The translations under genes and the position numbers were made by a program. From RCC90-49c sp051016155 (GTDB taxonomy: Bacteria > Bacteroidota > Bacteroidia > Cytophagales > Amoebophilaceae), in contig CP136537.1 in the NCBI GenBank assembly GCA_051016155.1, positions 868,001-932,000 of the forward strand: a stretch of DNA of 64,000 bases, in the 5' to 3' direction. The notes beneath the pieces were generated by a model that saw nothing but the letters and a program-made list of their open reading frames with translations, was not told the DNA's origin and searched no databases. Below, piece after piece: positions 36,441-45,839 of the stretch. Position 1 is the stretch's first letter, and each line of letters begins with the position of its first letter.

Positions 36441-36587
36441 CTCCTATTGGGTCCTTGCATCACTTTAATGATCTTTGTGTGGCTTTCGAACGACTCAAAA
36501 GCGGTCGAGAGGCTTGTGATAGCTGGTACGCAACAGCACTTTAAGGAGGCGTTCGGCTAGGCGCATAATGAGTCAAACTGCAGAAAA

Positions 36588-37478
36588 ATGTATTACGAAC
36601 GCAAAAGACAGAGCAAGCTAGGGAGTTATCCCATTATCAATGTAGTCTTTAGCACTATGCTAGCGCTATTGGTGGTGGGGCTCTTCGGTCTCCTTCTTCT
36701 GCATGCCACTAAGCTGACAGGCCTGGTCAAAGAAAATGTGAAGATTCAGGTGTATCTACACAAGAACATCTCAGAAAGCGAAAGCATTCGGGTTAGCCAG
36801 CTCCTTAGTAAGCAAGACTTTGTGTACAAACAAAATGGTTATGCCCAGGTCAAATTTTTCTCTAAGGAAGACGCCGCACAAGAGTTTATCCGAGCCACTG
36901 GAGAGCAGTTTTTGCGGGTATTAGATGACAATCCCTTGCGGGACGTCTACGTGGTCAGCATTGCCCCTAGCTACCAAAGCGCCACGCAGCTGCAAGCCAT
37001 CAAAGAGGAAATAGAGGCCATGAGTGGGGTATTTGAAGTCGATTATGTAGAAGACTTTGTCACTTCTATTAATAACAACATAGCTAAACTAGGCACTGTA
37101 CTAGCTATTTTTGCCGTCATTTTGCTCGTAGTAGTCAGTGTATTGATCAACAATACCATCAGGCTGGCAGTCTACTCTCAGCGGTTTCTGATTAGAAGTA
37201 TGAATCTGGTGGGTGCTACTGCTGCTTTTATCAGAAGACCCTTTCTAGCCCGGGCAGTGCTTATTGGCCTAATTGCTGGCACAGTAGCTGACCTCTTGCT
37301 ACTCTTGTTGCTGCACTATGCCAATCAGCAAATCGAAGTGCTAGTCAGGCTGCAGGAGCCTGTCCGTATTTTTCTGTTGTTAGGCCTTATCCTCGTTTTG
37401 GGCGTCTTAATCAGTTTTGTAGGCACTTATAGGGCCATCAGTAAGTATTTGAATATGTCTTTGGACGACTTGTACTAA
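36588..37478 (+). CDS. ftsX: Cell division permease-like protein FtsX
   Basis: 296 residues with the FtsX topology: one N-terminal membrane helix (VVFSTMLALLVVGLFGLLLL), a periplasmic domain (about 45-165), then three helices (LAIFAVILLVVVSVLINNTI; LIGLIAGTVADLLLLLLL; IFLLLGLILVLGVLISFVG). With FtsE it activates wall hydrolases at the septum; the amidase at 1688 is a plausible target, which is inference. ftsE is not adjacent, as is usual for Bacteroidota. Followed by truB after 36 bases. Confidence 0.92.
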   Translation: MYYERKRQSKLGSYPIINVVFSTMLALLVVGLFGLLLLHATKLTGLVKENVKIQVYLHKNISESESIRVSQLLSKQDFVYKQNGYAQVKFFSKEDAAQEFIRATGEQFLRVLDDNPLRDVYVVSIAPSYQSATQLQAIKEEIEAMSGVFEVDYVEDFVTSINNNIAKLGTVLAIFAVILLVVVSVLINNTIRLAVYSQRFLIRSMNLVGATAAFIRRPFLARAVLIGLIAGTVADLLLLLLLHYANQQIEVLVRLQEPVRIFLLLGLILVLGVLISFVGTYRAISKYLNMSLDDLY

Positions 37479-37514
37479 CGCGAAGCGCCTATCACTCCCC
37501 ACCCCCTCATAAAC

Positions 37515-38213
37515 ATGCAAGAATCCTCCATGGTTCCTTTTTGGCTTGATACAGATCGTCTGAACGCAGGCGCCGTGCTGGCCGTTAATAAACCCCTGCA
37601 TTGGACTTCTTTTGATGTGGTTAAGAAGCTACGTTCAGCTTTGTCGGTCAAAAAAATGGGACATGCTGGCACGTTGGACCCTCTGGCTACAGGCTTATTG
37701 CTCCTCTGTACTGGCAGCAAGACCAAGGAAATGAGCCACTACCAAGGGTTAGAGAAGGTGTATACAGGGGAGATGGTGCTGGGCAAAACAACACCTTCTA
37801 TTGACTTAGAGACTGCTTTTGATAGCGAAACAGCCTATGACCATCTTACGGCAGCTACTATTCGCCAGCAGGTGGGTGCTTTTGTGGGTTCCATCGCCCA
37901 GGTGCCCCCTGCCTACTCAGCCATCAAGACCCAGGGCGAAAGGGCCTATAAAAAGGTAAGGCAAGGACAGGCTCCTCGATTGATGCCCAGAGAAGTCTTT
38001 GTTCGTTCTTTTGAGTTGACTGCTATCGAGCTCCCTAGCATTCGGTTCAAAGTGGTTTGTGGGAAGGGTACTTACATTCGGAGCCTAGTGCGCGACTTTG
38101 GGCAGCAGCTGGGTGTAGGGGCTTATCTGAGCGCACTTTGCAGGACACACATTGGTCCTTTTAGCCTTGAGAAGGCCTATTCTCTAGACGCGCTGACTCA
38201 GACGCGTGCCTAG
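37515..38213 (+). CDS. truB: tRNA pseudouridine-55 synthase
   Basis: 232 residues. Makes pseudouridine in the T loop. Catalytic Asp in GHAGTLDPLATGLLLLC, plus LNAGAVLAVNKPLHWTSFDV at the N-terminus, PPAYSAIKTQGERAYKKVR and GKGTYIRSLVRDFGQQLG. It is a short form without a PUA domain. Conserved position after ftsX in this phylum (often with uppP between, missing here). Confidence 0.95.
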   Translation: MQESSMVPFWLDTDRLNAGAVLAVNKPLHWTSFDVVKKLRSALSVKKMGHAGTLDPLATGLLLLCTGSKTKEMSHYQGLEKVYTGEMVLGKTTPSIDLETAFDSETAYDHLTAATIRQQVGAFVGSIAQVPPAYSAIKTQGERAYKKVRQGQAPRLMPREVFVRSFELTAIELPSIRFKVVCGKGTYIRSLVRDFGQQLGVGAYLSALCRTHIGPFSLEKAYSLDALTQTRA

Positions 38214-38357
38214 CAGCGGGGACTATTGCTGTAAGCCACCCACCTTGCGTAGCAGTACGTTCATACCGTAGTTATGGCCTAAGTGCAAACATTTGCCCTA
38301 TATTGGAACAGATGTTCTCACCTAGTAAACAAATAGTTTAATAAACAAATGGCTTCC

Positions 38358-39755
38358 CTATTCACTACTCGACGGAGAGTGCACAATCTGAAAAGCCGTT
38401 TGTCCTGGCTGTAGCCTCAGGCAAAACTCTTTGGCCTGAATGATCCAGGGGTACTTTGTAGAGGTAGCTTTGAATTGTAAGGAGTGCGTACCCTCGGGTA
38501 GTCGTACACGTGTGTAGTAAATACTATGGGGGAGAGTCTGCCAGTTGCGTGTATCTGCTTTTTCTGTAAAAAAATTGACGCCTCCTAACACTGCTCCCAA
38601 TAATTCGTTCTGCTTGCGCACCTGGTACTCTGCGGCTTTTTTGAGTGCTAGCCGCAAAAGCGACTTGCTCAGCTCTGCTACCATTCGCTGCTGAAGCACT
38701 TGACAGGAAATGGCATTGACATCTTCTAGCAGTTCTAAACGTTGCTGTCCCCTCTGCGCTGTAGTGATGGTAGCTTGATCATACAGCAAAGGCCGTTCAT
38801 GGTATTCAGGAAAAGCAACTCTAATAAATTGCAGTTCAGAGAGTAAGCCTTCTGACTCGCCGTCATCGGGAAGCGGAAATGGAAAGGCGAGGCCTAGGGC
38901 CTCATTCTTGAAGAAAACCATGCCCCCTTGACCTTTCACTAGTACAAAATTAATACTCCACTCATCCTTGATAGGTCCTAGCCCATTGTTCCACAGAAAG
39001 ACAGCATCACTTCCGGTAGCTTCTTTAGCCGGATCATAAGACAGCTTGAAGCGCTGTTGGTAATAATCTACCTGGTCGTCAAGCCCTGTTTGGTAAGCTG
39101 CGTAAATGAGGTCTTTCTTTAGCTGGGTGGGTACGCCTAAGCCAAAAAGAGTGGGGTAGTCTTCTTCGTAGATGTCGACTGCATTGCGGTAGGCAATAAA
39201 GGCGTTGTTGTACTCCTGGTTGGCTTGGTACACCAGGCCCATGAAGGTGTGTATGAAAGCATCTCGCCTGTATTTATCGCTGCTGCTATACTTATCGCCA
39301 AGCTGATTAAGCTTGATATTGAGCCGCCGACACTCTACCAGCGCAGCGTCATATTGTCCCAGTTGTAGATAGTTAAGGGCTTTGTAATAATGCAACAAGA
39401 AGGGTTCATGGTCCTCCCCCTTGTATTCAGTGACCGTAGGATTGATCAAAAAGACCAGGGCCTCGTCTACAGGTTGGGTGACAATATTTTCATGCGTAAG
39501 ATAAGCTTGTTCAAAAAAGTGATTGCTGGCTTCATAATGCCCCATTAAGTGGGCTACTAAGCCTCTGTTCAGGTAGTGCAGAAGCTTCGTCTTGCCGCGT
39601 TCAGCGCGCTTGTTGTGGGCCAGTAGCGCATCTGCTTGTTCGAACTGATGGGCCAAGAACAGCTCATGGAACTTGGCATTATTTACGTAGTACGTAGCAC
39701 AAGCCTGTAGTAGCGATAAAAGGCCCACCCATATCCATAGAAAGCGTTTCTTCAT
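38358..39755 (-). CDS. COG3014-type lipoprotein with tetratricopeptide-like repeats
   Basis: 465 residues. Lipoprotein signal FLWIWVGLLSLLQAC with the lipid Cys at about residue 19. The first half consists of helical repeats of TPR character (HYLNRGLVAHLMGHYEASNHFFEQAY; HYYKALNYLQLGQYDAALVECRR; FMGLVYQANQEYNNAFIAYRNAVD). The second half is an unassigned beta-rich domain, ending in a segment like a carbohydrate-binding or Ig sheet (GTHSLQFKATSTKYPW). Genes of this kind commonly pair with LpoB-like genes, and one is found at 40194 in the same direction. A role in outer-membrane anchored control of wall synthesis is inferred. Confidence 0.75.
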   Translation of the reverse strand: MKKRFLWIWVGLLSLLQACATYYVNNAKFHELFLAHQFEQADALLAHNKRAERGKTKLLHYLNRGLVAHLMGHYEASNHFFEQAYLTHENIVTQPVDEALVFLINPTVTEYKGEDHEPFLLHYYKALNYLQLGQYDAALVECRRLNIKLNQLGDKYSSSDKYRRDAFIHTFMGLVYQANQEYNNAFIAYRNAVDIYEEDYPTLFGLGVPTQLKKDLIYAAYQTGLDDQVDYYQQRFKLSYDPAKEATGSDAVFLWNNGLGPIKDEWSINFVLVKGQGGMVFFKNEALGLAFPFPLPDDGESEGLLSELQFIRVAFPEYHERPLLYDQATITTAQRGQQRLELLEDVNAISCQVLQQRMVAELSKSLLRLALKKAAEYQVRKQNELLGAVLGGVNFFTEKADTRNWQTLPHSIYYTRVRLPEGTHSLQFKATSTKYPWIIQAKEFCLRLQPGQTAFQIVHSPSSSE

Positions 39756-39825
39756 ACGTACTGATGTGTCTCAATAAACTATACAAATCAATGCTGACAG
39801 ACCACTCAGTTTTTAGGTATCCTTA

Positions 39826-40143
39826 TTGGCTACATTGAGGCAGAGATCTAAGTTGCTAATCTTTGAGAACACCTGTTTGGGTGCCATTACATTGAGCAGA
39901 ACTCCGATTTTTAACGAATTACAATTCGCCAAAAATCACCCCGCACACTACGAAGGTGAAAATAGGAATCTACTGCCAGGAACACTCGCAGAACTTGAAG
40001 ATGCTGTAGCATTGGAGCGATTTGTGAGTGAGTGTGCGACGGCTGAGTTTAGGATTACTTCAGTACTAGTAGGAGCGATCCCAGCCCTGTTGCTAGAAAT
40101 AGTTTGGCTTCTGATGTTATTTCTAATAAGGAAAAGGCAATGA
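39826..40143 (+). CDS. Doubtful small membrane protein
   Basis: 105 codons starting with TTG, opposite to both lipoprotein genes. The first 75 residues show no motif. The C-terminus has one clear hydrophobic helix followed by basic residues (ALLLEIVWLLMLFLIRKRQ), which looks like a tail anchor. No promoter or alternative ATG start was found. It lies in a 437-base gap (39756-40193) that otherwise holds nothing recognisable. It may be real, but chance coding cannot be excluded. Confidence 0.3.
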   Translation: MATLRQRSKLLIFENTCLGAITLSRTPIFNELQFAKNHPAHYEGENRNLLPGTLAELEDAVALERFVSECATAEFRITSVLVGAIPALLLEIVWLLMLFLIRKRQ

Positions 40144-40193
40144 AGTTGATGATATCTCTAGTAGCTCAAAGCAGTAACTAGTTGAATAGCTAG

Positions 40194-40856
40194 CTACTGC
40201 GGAAGCGCCCCCTGGTATTTCTTGTCGATCTTTTTCCCTCCTATGTACTTCTTGATCTTTTTCTCTCCTATCCATACTTTTTCGTTGGTCTCTAGGTGGA
40301 CTAGCTCGAGGTTGACCTGATAAAACACTACTTTATTTTTCCCTTCAGTGTCTACAATCGTGTTGATAGTGCCAAATATCATGTAATCTGCCCCTAGCTC
40401 ACGGCCAAAGTGTTTCTGAGTTTCGGGAGATACAAAGCCTGCTTGCTCCCCTTTTTCTTGTCGCAACTTGTTCCGAAGCGTACTATTAGCAACAATGCGT
40501 ATCTCTCCTTGCTCAATGACCGCTTTTTCTATGTCTTTAATAAAGGTGTCTGCTTCTATGTGCTCGTGGCTCTTGTTAAGCACAGTGCCTACAATGATCA
40601 CAGGTTTAGGCTTGCTATAGTACCCAGAAGGTAGATTTTGTGCTGGATGTGCTTGTTGAAATCGTTCTAGCCAAGCCCCAGTCATAAGGTCTGCTGCCAA
40701 GGCCGTAGCCACCAACCTAGCATCCGTATCGTTCCAGCGTCCACTCAGGTCCGTGACTTGGTCTGTTTGGGTACGTGTCACTTGTGTTGTAGCGCAGCCT
40801 GCTAATAGGGAAAGGCTTATACTGCTCAATAGAACGGTATTCAGTAATTTTTTCAT
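40194..40856 (-). CDS. LpoB-like penicillin-binding-protein activator lipoprotein
   Basis: 220 residues. Lipoprotein signal LLSSISLSLLAGC, then a domain of the LpoB/COG3417 type: VTDLSGRWNDTDARLVATAL, PVIIVGTVLNKSHEHIEADT, IEKAVIEQGEIRIVANSTLR and GADYMIFGTINTIVDTEGKN. In enterobacteria LpoB reaches through the wall and stimulates PBP1b. The domain itself is clear; the partner synthase in this organism is unknown. Co-oriented with the COG3014 gene. Confidence 0.82.
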   Translation of the reverse strand: MKKLLNTVLLSSISLSLLAGCATTQVTRTQTDQVTDLSGRWNDTDARLVATALAADLMTGAWLERFQQAHPAQNLPSGYYSKPKPVIIVGTVLNKSHEHIEADTFIKDIEKAVIEQGEIRIVANSTLRNKLRQEKGEQAGFVSPETQKHFGRELGADYMIFGTINTIVDTEGKNKVVFYQVNLELVHLETNEKVWIGEKKIKKYIGGKKIDKKYQGALPQ

Positions 40857-41155
40857 AAAGCTGGTTGAGTTTGATAGATCTCAGGGGTAGCGCAATACGT
40901 TCGCTCGCCTGGAAAGATGGAGTGGACTGACTTGTTGGTGTTCTTTTATCGTGTCACTATTTGTAGCATCGTGGAACGAAGATAGCAAATCCATGCCTTT
41001 CCCTCCTCCCCTCTCTTAATGATTTCCAGATAGGGTTAATGCAAGACATTTTTGGGAGTCTTTAATGCTCAAATAATCTTTACATAAGCGTACTTCTAGC
41101 TCTATTAGCGCTCTAAAAATATCTCTTCTTAAGCCTAGCAAGAGTTCTAAGAGCA
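40857..41155. other. Gap between the LpoB-like gene and IS5-family element
   Basis: About 300 bases without a supportable gene, repeat copy or promoter of the TTTG/TAnnTTTG type. Confidence 0.4.
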
Positions 41156-41980
41156 TGTATTCATGGGTTATAAAGTCTCTTAAGAAGTAGCATAGTGTGT
41201 GCAATCATAATTGTATTCCTTGCAGATTCAATGCTTCTCTCGTAATCTTTAGATAACCTTCGGTAAGAATTCAACCATCCGAATGTTCTTTCAACTACCC
41301 ACCTCTGGGGCAGTATACTCCAACATGTGGATACTCGTTGGCTAATCTCTATCCGCTTTTTCATAACCTCACGCACGTAATACTCCGTACTTTTTCGATA
41401 CCCCGCATCCGCACTCAAGCCTTGTAAAGAGGGGTATTTAGATACCGCCTCAGCAAAAATAAGACCTCCAATCACTGTGTCGTGTATATTGGCCCTATGT
41501 ACTCGTACATGTAATAAATGGCCCTGCGTATCAACTACAATGTGACGTTTACGGCCTTTAATTTTTTTCCCCCATCAATACCTCGCTCTTGCGCAGCTCC
41601 TGCCGTTTTTACACTCTGTGAGTCGATGATCGCATAACTGGGATTAGATGCTTTCTGAGACTTTACTCGGCTCTTCTGCACTAAAGCATCCATTATCTTT
41701 TCCCATATCCCTCTTTTCTTTGCTCTGTGATAAAACGAACTGACAGTGGAATATGGGGGTAAGTCTTTGGGGAGCATTCTCCATTGACATCCAGTCTTAA
41801 TAAGATAAAGTACAGCATTGACTAAAGCTCTCTTATTATACCGACTTCTGTTACCATAGTTGCCACATTGAAAATGATCTTTTATAGCCTCCCACTGATG
41901 ATCATTTAGATCGCTTGCATAAGCCATATTACTATTCATATGTTTGTCAGCAAATCTATGTAAATGAATTCATGAATACA
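41156..41980 (-). mobile_element. IS5-family insertion sequence, about 825 bp
   Basis: The ends carry the inverted motif TGTATTCATG (41156-41165) and CATGAATACA (41971-41980). The element holds two overlapping transposase frames and looks intact. It is different from the IS5-family copies at 6298-8028. No obvious target duplication was found, so the boundaries may be off by several bases. Confidence 0.65.
41161..41939 (-). CDS. IS5-family transposase, two frames joined by -1 frameshift
   Basis: Frame A (41939-41535) starts MNSNMAYASDLNDHQWEAIK, has the N-terminal DUF4096 region (YNKRALVNAVLYLIKTGCQW) and the first Asp (YAIIDSQSVKTAGAAQERG). It ends after a run of seven A. A -1 shift on that run gives KKIKGRKRHIVVDTQGHLLH and continues through frame B: second Asp (LQGLSADAGYRKST), Glu block (WVVERTFGWLNSYRRLSKDY). 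This overlapping arrangement is normal in IS427-like elements, so the transposase may be active. All three catalytic positions are present. Confidence 0.85.
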
Positions 41981-42040
41981 CCTTCTAAGATCATTCAAAA
42001 CACCAATAAATAGCTAACCTCATCACATGCGCCAAGGCAA

Positions 42041-43066
42041 TCAGGTCCACTGCACATAGCGCTCCCATTTGGCCAACACTTGTTGGAAGTCTTCAGGCAA
42101 AGGCACTTCAAAGTAGACCGGCTGCTGCGTGGTAGGATGAATAAACCCCAAAGACTGGGCATGGAGCGCTTGGCGGGGCATTAGGTGAAAGCAGTTTTCT
42201 ACAAAGGCTTTGTACTTGGAGAAGCGCTGGCCACGCAGTATCTGATCACCACCATACGTGGCATCGTTAAAAATGGGGTGCCCTATGTGTTGCATATGGG
42301 TACGAATCTGGTGCGTACGGCCTGTTTCTAGGTTGCACTGCACTAAAGAGACATAGCGCAGCTTTTTGATGACTCGATAGTGGGTGACAGCCCGCTTGCC
42401 CAAGGCAGCGTCTACAAAAGTGGTCATCACGCGCCGGTCCTTGGGGCTTTTGCCTATGTTGATGTCTATCGTGCCATTGGCTGCTTCAGGCTCTCCCCAT
42501 ACCAGTGCATAGTAAGTGCGTTCAATAGAATGGTCATAGAACTGCCTGGCCAGAGCTGTCATACTAGCTTCGGTCTTAGCAATGACGAGCAGTCCAGAAG
42601 TGTCTTTGTCAATGCGATGTACTAAGCCAGGCCTTCCTTCGTTGTTCTTTTGAGTAGGCAGCTGCGCAAAGTGATAAACCAGCGCATTGACTAAGGTGCC
42701 TGTCCAGTTATTATATGCAGGATGCACGACCATGCCAGCTGGCTTATTCACCACGAGCAGGGCCTCGTCTTCGTGCACAATGGTCAGTGGAATAGGCTCA
42801 GGCACGACTTCGTTGAGGCGCGGGGGCGTAGGGAGTACTACTTGGATTCTATCGTGCGGCCTGACTTTGTAGTTGGACTTGGTAGGCTGCTGGTTGACTA
42901 AGATGAACTGGTGCGCAATGGCCAACTGAATTTTATTGCGCGTGGTGTCAGGCAAACGGTCCAGCAAAAACTTGTCGATCCTAAGCGCAGATTGCTTGGG
43001 GTCTACCGTGATGGCGTGGTGTTCAAAAAGAAAGGGTTGTTCTGCTAAATGTCTTTCTTCTTCCAT
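42041..43066 (-). CDS. rluD: 23S rRNA pseudouridine synthase, RluD type
   Basis: 341 residues from ATG 43066 (MEEERHLAEQPFLFEHH). The frame stays open to 43195 but that extension is unlike the family. N-terminal S4 domain (LRIDKFLLDRLPDTTRNKIQ), then the synthase domain with LLVVNKPAGMVVHPAYNNWT, catalytic Asp in RPGLVHRIDKDTSGLLVIAK, and LETGRTHQIRTHMQHIGHPI. It makes pseudouridines in helix 69 if it is a true RluD; RluC-like specificity is possible. Confidence 0.9.
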   Translation of the reverse strand: MEEERHLAEQPFLFEHHAITVDPKQSALRIDKFLLDRLPDTTRNKIQLAIAHQFILVNQQPTKSNYKVRPHDRIQVVLPTPPRLNEVVPEPIPLTIVHEDEALLVVNKPAGMVVHPAYNNWTGTLVNALVYHFAQLPTQKNNEGRPGLVHRIDKDTSGLLVIAKTEASMTALARQFYDHSIERTYYALVWGEPEAANGTIDINIGKSPKDRRVMTTFVDAALGKRAVTHYRVIKKLRYVSLVQCNLETGRTHQIRTHMQHIGHPIFNDATYGGDQILRGQRFSKYKAFVENCFHLMPRQALHAQSLGFIHPTTQQPVYFEVPLPEDFQQVLAKWERYVQWT

Positions 43067-43401
43067 GGCTCTGGATACGAATGCTTGTGCTGCTACACTG
43101 TTGATGGCAGGGAGTAAAACTGGCCAGTAAAGATAAGGGACCGTCATCTTTTTGTAGCCAAACTGTTGTTGTAATATAGGGGCTATCAGGAGCAAGCATC
43201 ATTGCATATCGAGGCTAGGAGATAGATCAAGCACTTGAACGTGGCAAAGCACGGCGAGCTGATATATAGTGAGGTCTTATCAAACAAGGTGGAGTAGCCA
43301 AAGTAACCCAAGCTGAAGTGGTCAATCAGTCGGATTGAATGTTGACTATTGCAGGTTAACGCAGAAAAAATCAGCCAATCACCCAGTGCTGCAACCGTCC
43401 T

Positions 43402-43432
43402 TTTGAGTCATAGTGGCTATACATTATTTTTG
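43402..43432 (+). promoter_or_regulatory. Promoter of the UPF0173-parA-parB-DUF5683-dapB operon
   Basis: TTTG at 43402-43405, a 19-base spacer, and TATTTTTG at 43425-43432. Both match the Bacteroidota consensus exactly. The first ATG is 37 bases beyond the -7 element. The remainder of the gap (43067-43401) shows nothing. Confidence 0.75.
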
Positions 43433-43468
43433 TGCGGTAAAGTTTCAATCACCTAAAACAAAAAAATT

Positions 43469-44152
43469 ATGAAAGTCACTTTTTTAGGACATGCTTGCTT
43501 TTTGATAGAAGTCAATGGGAATCGCCTTTTATTTGATCCCTACATCTCCCCCAATCCTTTGGCTCAATCCATTAACCTAGATGATCTCCAAGCTGACTAT
43601 GTGCTGCTTTCTCACGGCCACTACGATCACGTGGCAGATGTGGAGCGTATCTACCATCAGTCTGCACCTACGCTCATTGCTAACCTGGAGATGATCAATT
43701 GGTACAAAAAGAAGGGAATTGAAAAGTCACTTTCTATTAACCCAGGCGGCAAGCGTGTGCTAGCAGGGGGCACTATCGTCAAAGCAGTCAATGAGCCCCA
43801 CGCCAGCTCCATGCCTGATGGAAGCTACGCAGGCAGTGCCATGGGGTTTGTAGTGCAGGGGGAAGGAAAAACTTTCTATTTTGGTGGAGATACTGCCTTG
43901 CACCAAGACATGAAACAAATTGGTGAATTTTATGCTATTGATTTTGCTATCTTGCCTATAGGCGGTACCTTGACCATGGATATTGAAGAAGCATTGCATG
44001 CAGCCAATTACGTAGGCACCTCAACTATATTAGGCATGCATTACGACACTTTTGAAGATATTAAGATCGATCGCCAGCAGGTGCTTCAACTAGCAGAAAA
44101 GCATGAGAAGCAACTGATTTTGATGGAGATTGGTCAGACTACTGACTACTAA
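43469..44152 (+). CDS. UPF0173-type metal-dependent hydrolase (beta-lactamase fold)
   Basis: 227 residues. The metal-binding motifs are visible: TFLGHACFLIEVNG, DYVLLSHGHYDHVADVERI (HxHxDH), NEPHAS, FYFGGDTALHQDM and the final GMHYDTF. The protein family is well conserved but the substrate is unknown. The stop codon overlaps the parA start (TAATG), so the two are translationally coupled. Confidence 0.9.
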   Translation: MKVTFLGHACFLIEVNGNRLLFDPYISPNPLAQSINLDDLQADYVLLSHGHYDHVADVERIYHQSAPTLIANLEMINWYKKKGIEKSLSINPGGKRVLAGGTIVKAVNEPHASSMPDGSYAGSAMGFVVQGEGKTFYFGGDTALHQDMKQIGEFYAIDFAILPIGGTLTMDIEEALHAANYVGTSTILGMHYDTFEDIKIDRQQVLQLAEKHEKQLILMEIGQTTDY

Positions 44153-44937
44153 TGGGAAGAATCATTGCCATTGTGAATCAAAAGGGGGGAGTGGGAAAGA
44201 CCACGACGGCCATCAATTTGGCGGCTAGCTTGGCAGTGCTAGAGCACAGAACACTCCTTGTCGACGTTGATCCACAAGCCAATGCCACTTCTGGCATTGG
44301 GATCGATGTCCAGAAGGTCAGTGGCAGTATTTACGAATGTATGGTCAACGATGTTGCGCCTGGCAGCATCATTCAGAAGACAGCCATTGAGTATCTACAC
44401 ACCATTCCCTCCCACATCGACTTGGTGGGCGCAGAGGTAGAAATGATCAATTTCGAGGCCAGAGAAGAGCGCATGCGTAATGCTTTGGCCTCTATCAGTT
44501 ATGAATATGAGTATATCATCATCGACTGTGCGCCTTCTTTGGGGTTAATTACTATCAATGCACTTACGGCCGCTAATGCCCTCATTATCCCCGTACAGTG
44601 CGAATATTTTGCTTTGGAAGGCTTGGGAAAGTTGCTCAATACGACCAAGATCATCCAGTCTCGCTTAAATCCGGAGTTAGAGATTGAAGGTCTATTACTG
44701 ACCATGTATGATTCTAGGCTACGTCTTGCCAATCAGATTGTAGAAGAGGTGAAAATGCATTTTCAAAGCATGGTATTTGAAACCATTATCCCCAGAAACA
44801 TTAGGTTGAGTGAAGCCCCTAGCTTTGGTCAACCTGTTGTCTTGTATGATGGAGACAGCAAAGGAGCAATCAGCTACCTCAACCTTGCCAAAGAAGTGGT
44901 GAACAAGCATGTTGCGCGAGCCACTGCTGCTTCTTAA
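44152..44937 (+). CDS. parA: Chromosome partitioning ATPase ParA/Soj
   Basis: 261 residues. Deviant Walker A IVNQKGGVGKTTTAINLAAS at the N-terminus, Walker A' LLVDVDPQANATSGIG, Walker B YIIIDCAPSLGLITINAL. Works with ParB on parS sites to segregate the origin. Overlaps the preceding gene and lies 6 bases before parB. Confidence 0.96.
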   Translation: MGRIIAIVNQKGGVGKTTTAINLAASLAVLEHRTLLVDVDPQANATSGIGIDVQKVSGSIYECMVNDVAPGSIIQKTAIEYLHTIPSHIDLVGAEVEMINFEAREERMRNALASISYEYEYIIIDCAPSLGLITINALTAANALIIPVQCEYFALEGLGKLLNTTKIIQSRLNPELEIEGLLLTMYDSRLRLANQIVEEVKMHFQSMVFETIIPRNIRLSEAPSFGQPVVLYDGDSKGAISYLNLAKEVVNKHVARATAAS

Positions 44938-44943
44938 AGCCGT

Positions 44944-45837
44944 ATGAGCGCGAAAAAGACACCGCAGCGAAAGAGTGCACTGGGCAGAGGCTTGAATGCC
45001 CTGCTCCAAGACTCTCCTTTGATGACAGATAAGCGACCAGGAGGGACCGTAAAAGAGATCTCTGTGGAGCAAATCCAGGTCAATCCCTTTCAGCCCAGGC
45101 AAGACTTTGATCCTAAGGCGCTGCAAGAACTCAGCGCGTCCATTCAGCTGCATGGCATCATTCAGCCACTCACGGTCAGGCAGCTATCTCCCGCTGATTT
45201 TCAATTGATTGCTGGAGAGCGTAGGCTGCACGCTGCTAAGATGGCGGGCCTGCAATATGTCCCTGCTTATATCCGCACGGCTGATGATCAGCAAATGTTA
45301 GAGATCGCCCTGATTGAGAACATTCAGCGGGAAAATCTGAATCCCATCGAAATTGCCCAGAGCTATCAACGGCTCCTGACCGAATGCCAAATCAAACAAG
45401 AAGCTCTAGGCACACGCGTAGGGAAGAACAGAACTACGGTCAATAACTATTTGAGGTTGCTCAAACTCCCTCCTGACATTCAAATTGCCTTGCGAGACCA
45501 TAAGATCAGTATGGGCCACGCGCGAGCACTCATTAGTGTAGAAGCCATGGAGACTCAGTTAGGTATTTTTAAGGAGATTATAGAAAAAGATCTTTCTGTA
45601 AGGAGTGTGGAAGCTTTGGTCAGAGACTTGACGCGTGACAAGCCGCCTAAGGCATCCTACAAGAAAAAAGTAGCTACTGTGTCGAGACACGCCATCAAAG
45701 ACCTGAGTACTCAGCTGGCTACGAGATTCAAAACGCCTGTAAAAATCTACGTTAACGCACAAGAAAAAGGAGAAATCAAAATTACCTTTGCCGATGCCCA
45801 AGAATTAGACAGAATCTTAAAACTGATAGCGAGATAG
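44944..45837 (+). CDS. parB: Chromosome partitioning protein ParB/Spo0J
   Basis: 297 residues. N-terminal ParA-contacting motif (KSALGRGLNALLQD), CTP-binding domain (VNPFQPRQDFDPKALQELSA; ELGERRLHAAKMAG-like, here IAGERRLHAAKMAGLQYVPA; ALIENIQRENLNPIE), helix-turn-helix (KQEALGTRVGKNRTTVNNYL) that binds parS, and a C-terminal dimerisation domain. I did not find a parS-like 16-bp palindrome nearby, but the search was by eye only. Confidence 0.95.
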   Translation: MSAKKTPQRKSALGRGLNALLQDSPLMTDKRPGGTVKEISVEQIQVNPFQPRQDFDPKALQELSASIQLHGIIQPLTVRQLSPADFQLIAGERRLHAAKMAGLQYVPAYIRTADDQQMLEIALIENIQRENLNPIEIAQSYQRLLTECQIKQEALGTRVGKNRTTVNNYLRLLKLPPDIQIALRDHKISMGHARALISVEAMETQLGIFKEIIEKDLSVRSVEALVRDLTRDKPPKASYKKKVATVSRHAIKDLSTQLATRFKTPVKIYVNAQEKGEIKITFADAQELDRILKLIAR

Positions 45838-45839
45838 TG

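Noticed and set aside
41016..41204. 62-codon frame downstream of the IS5-family element
   Set aside because: It overlaps the transposase end in another frame and has no motif.
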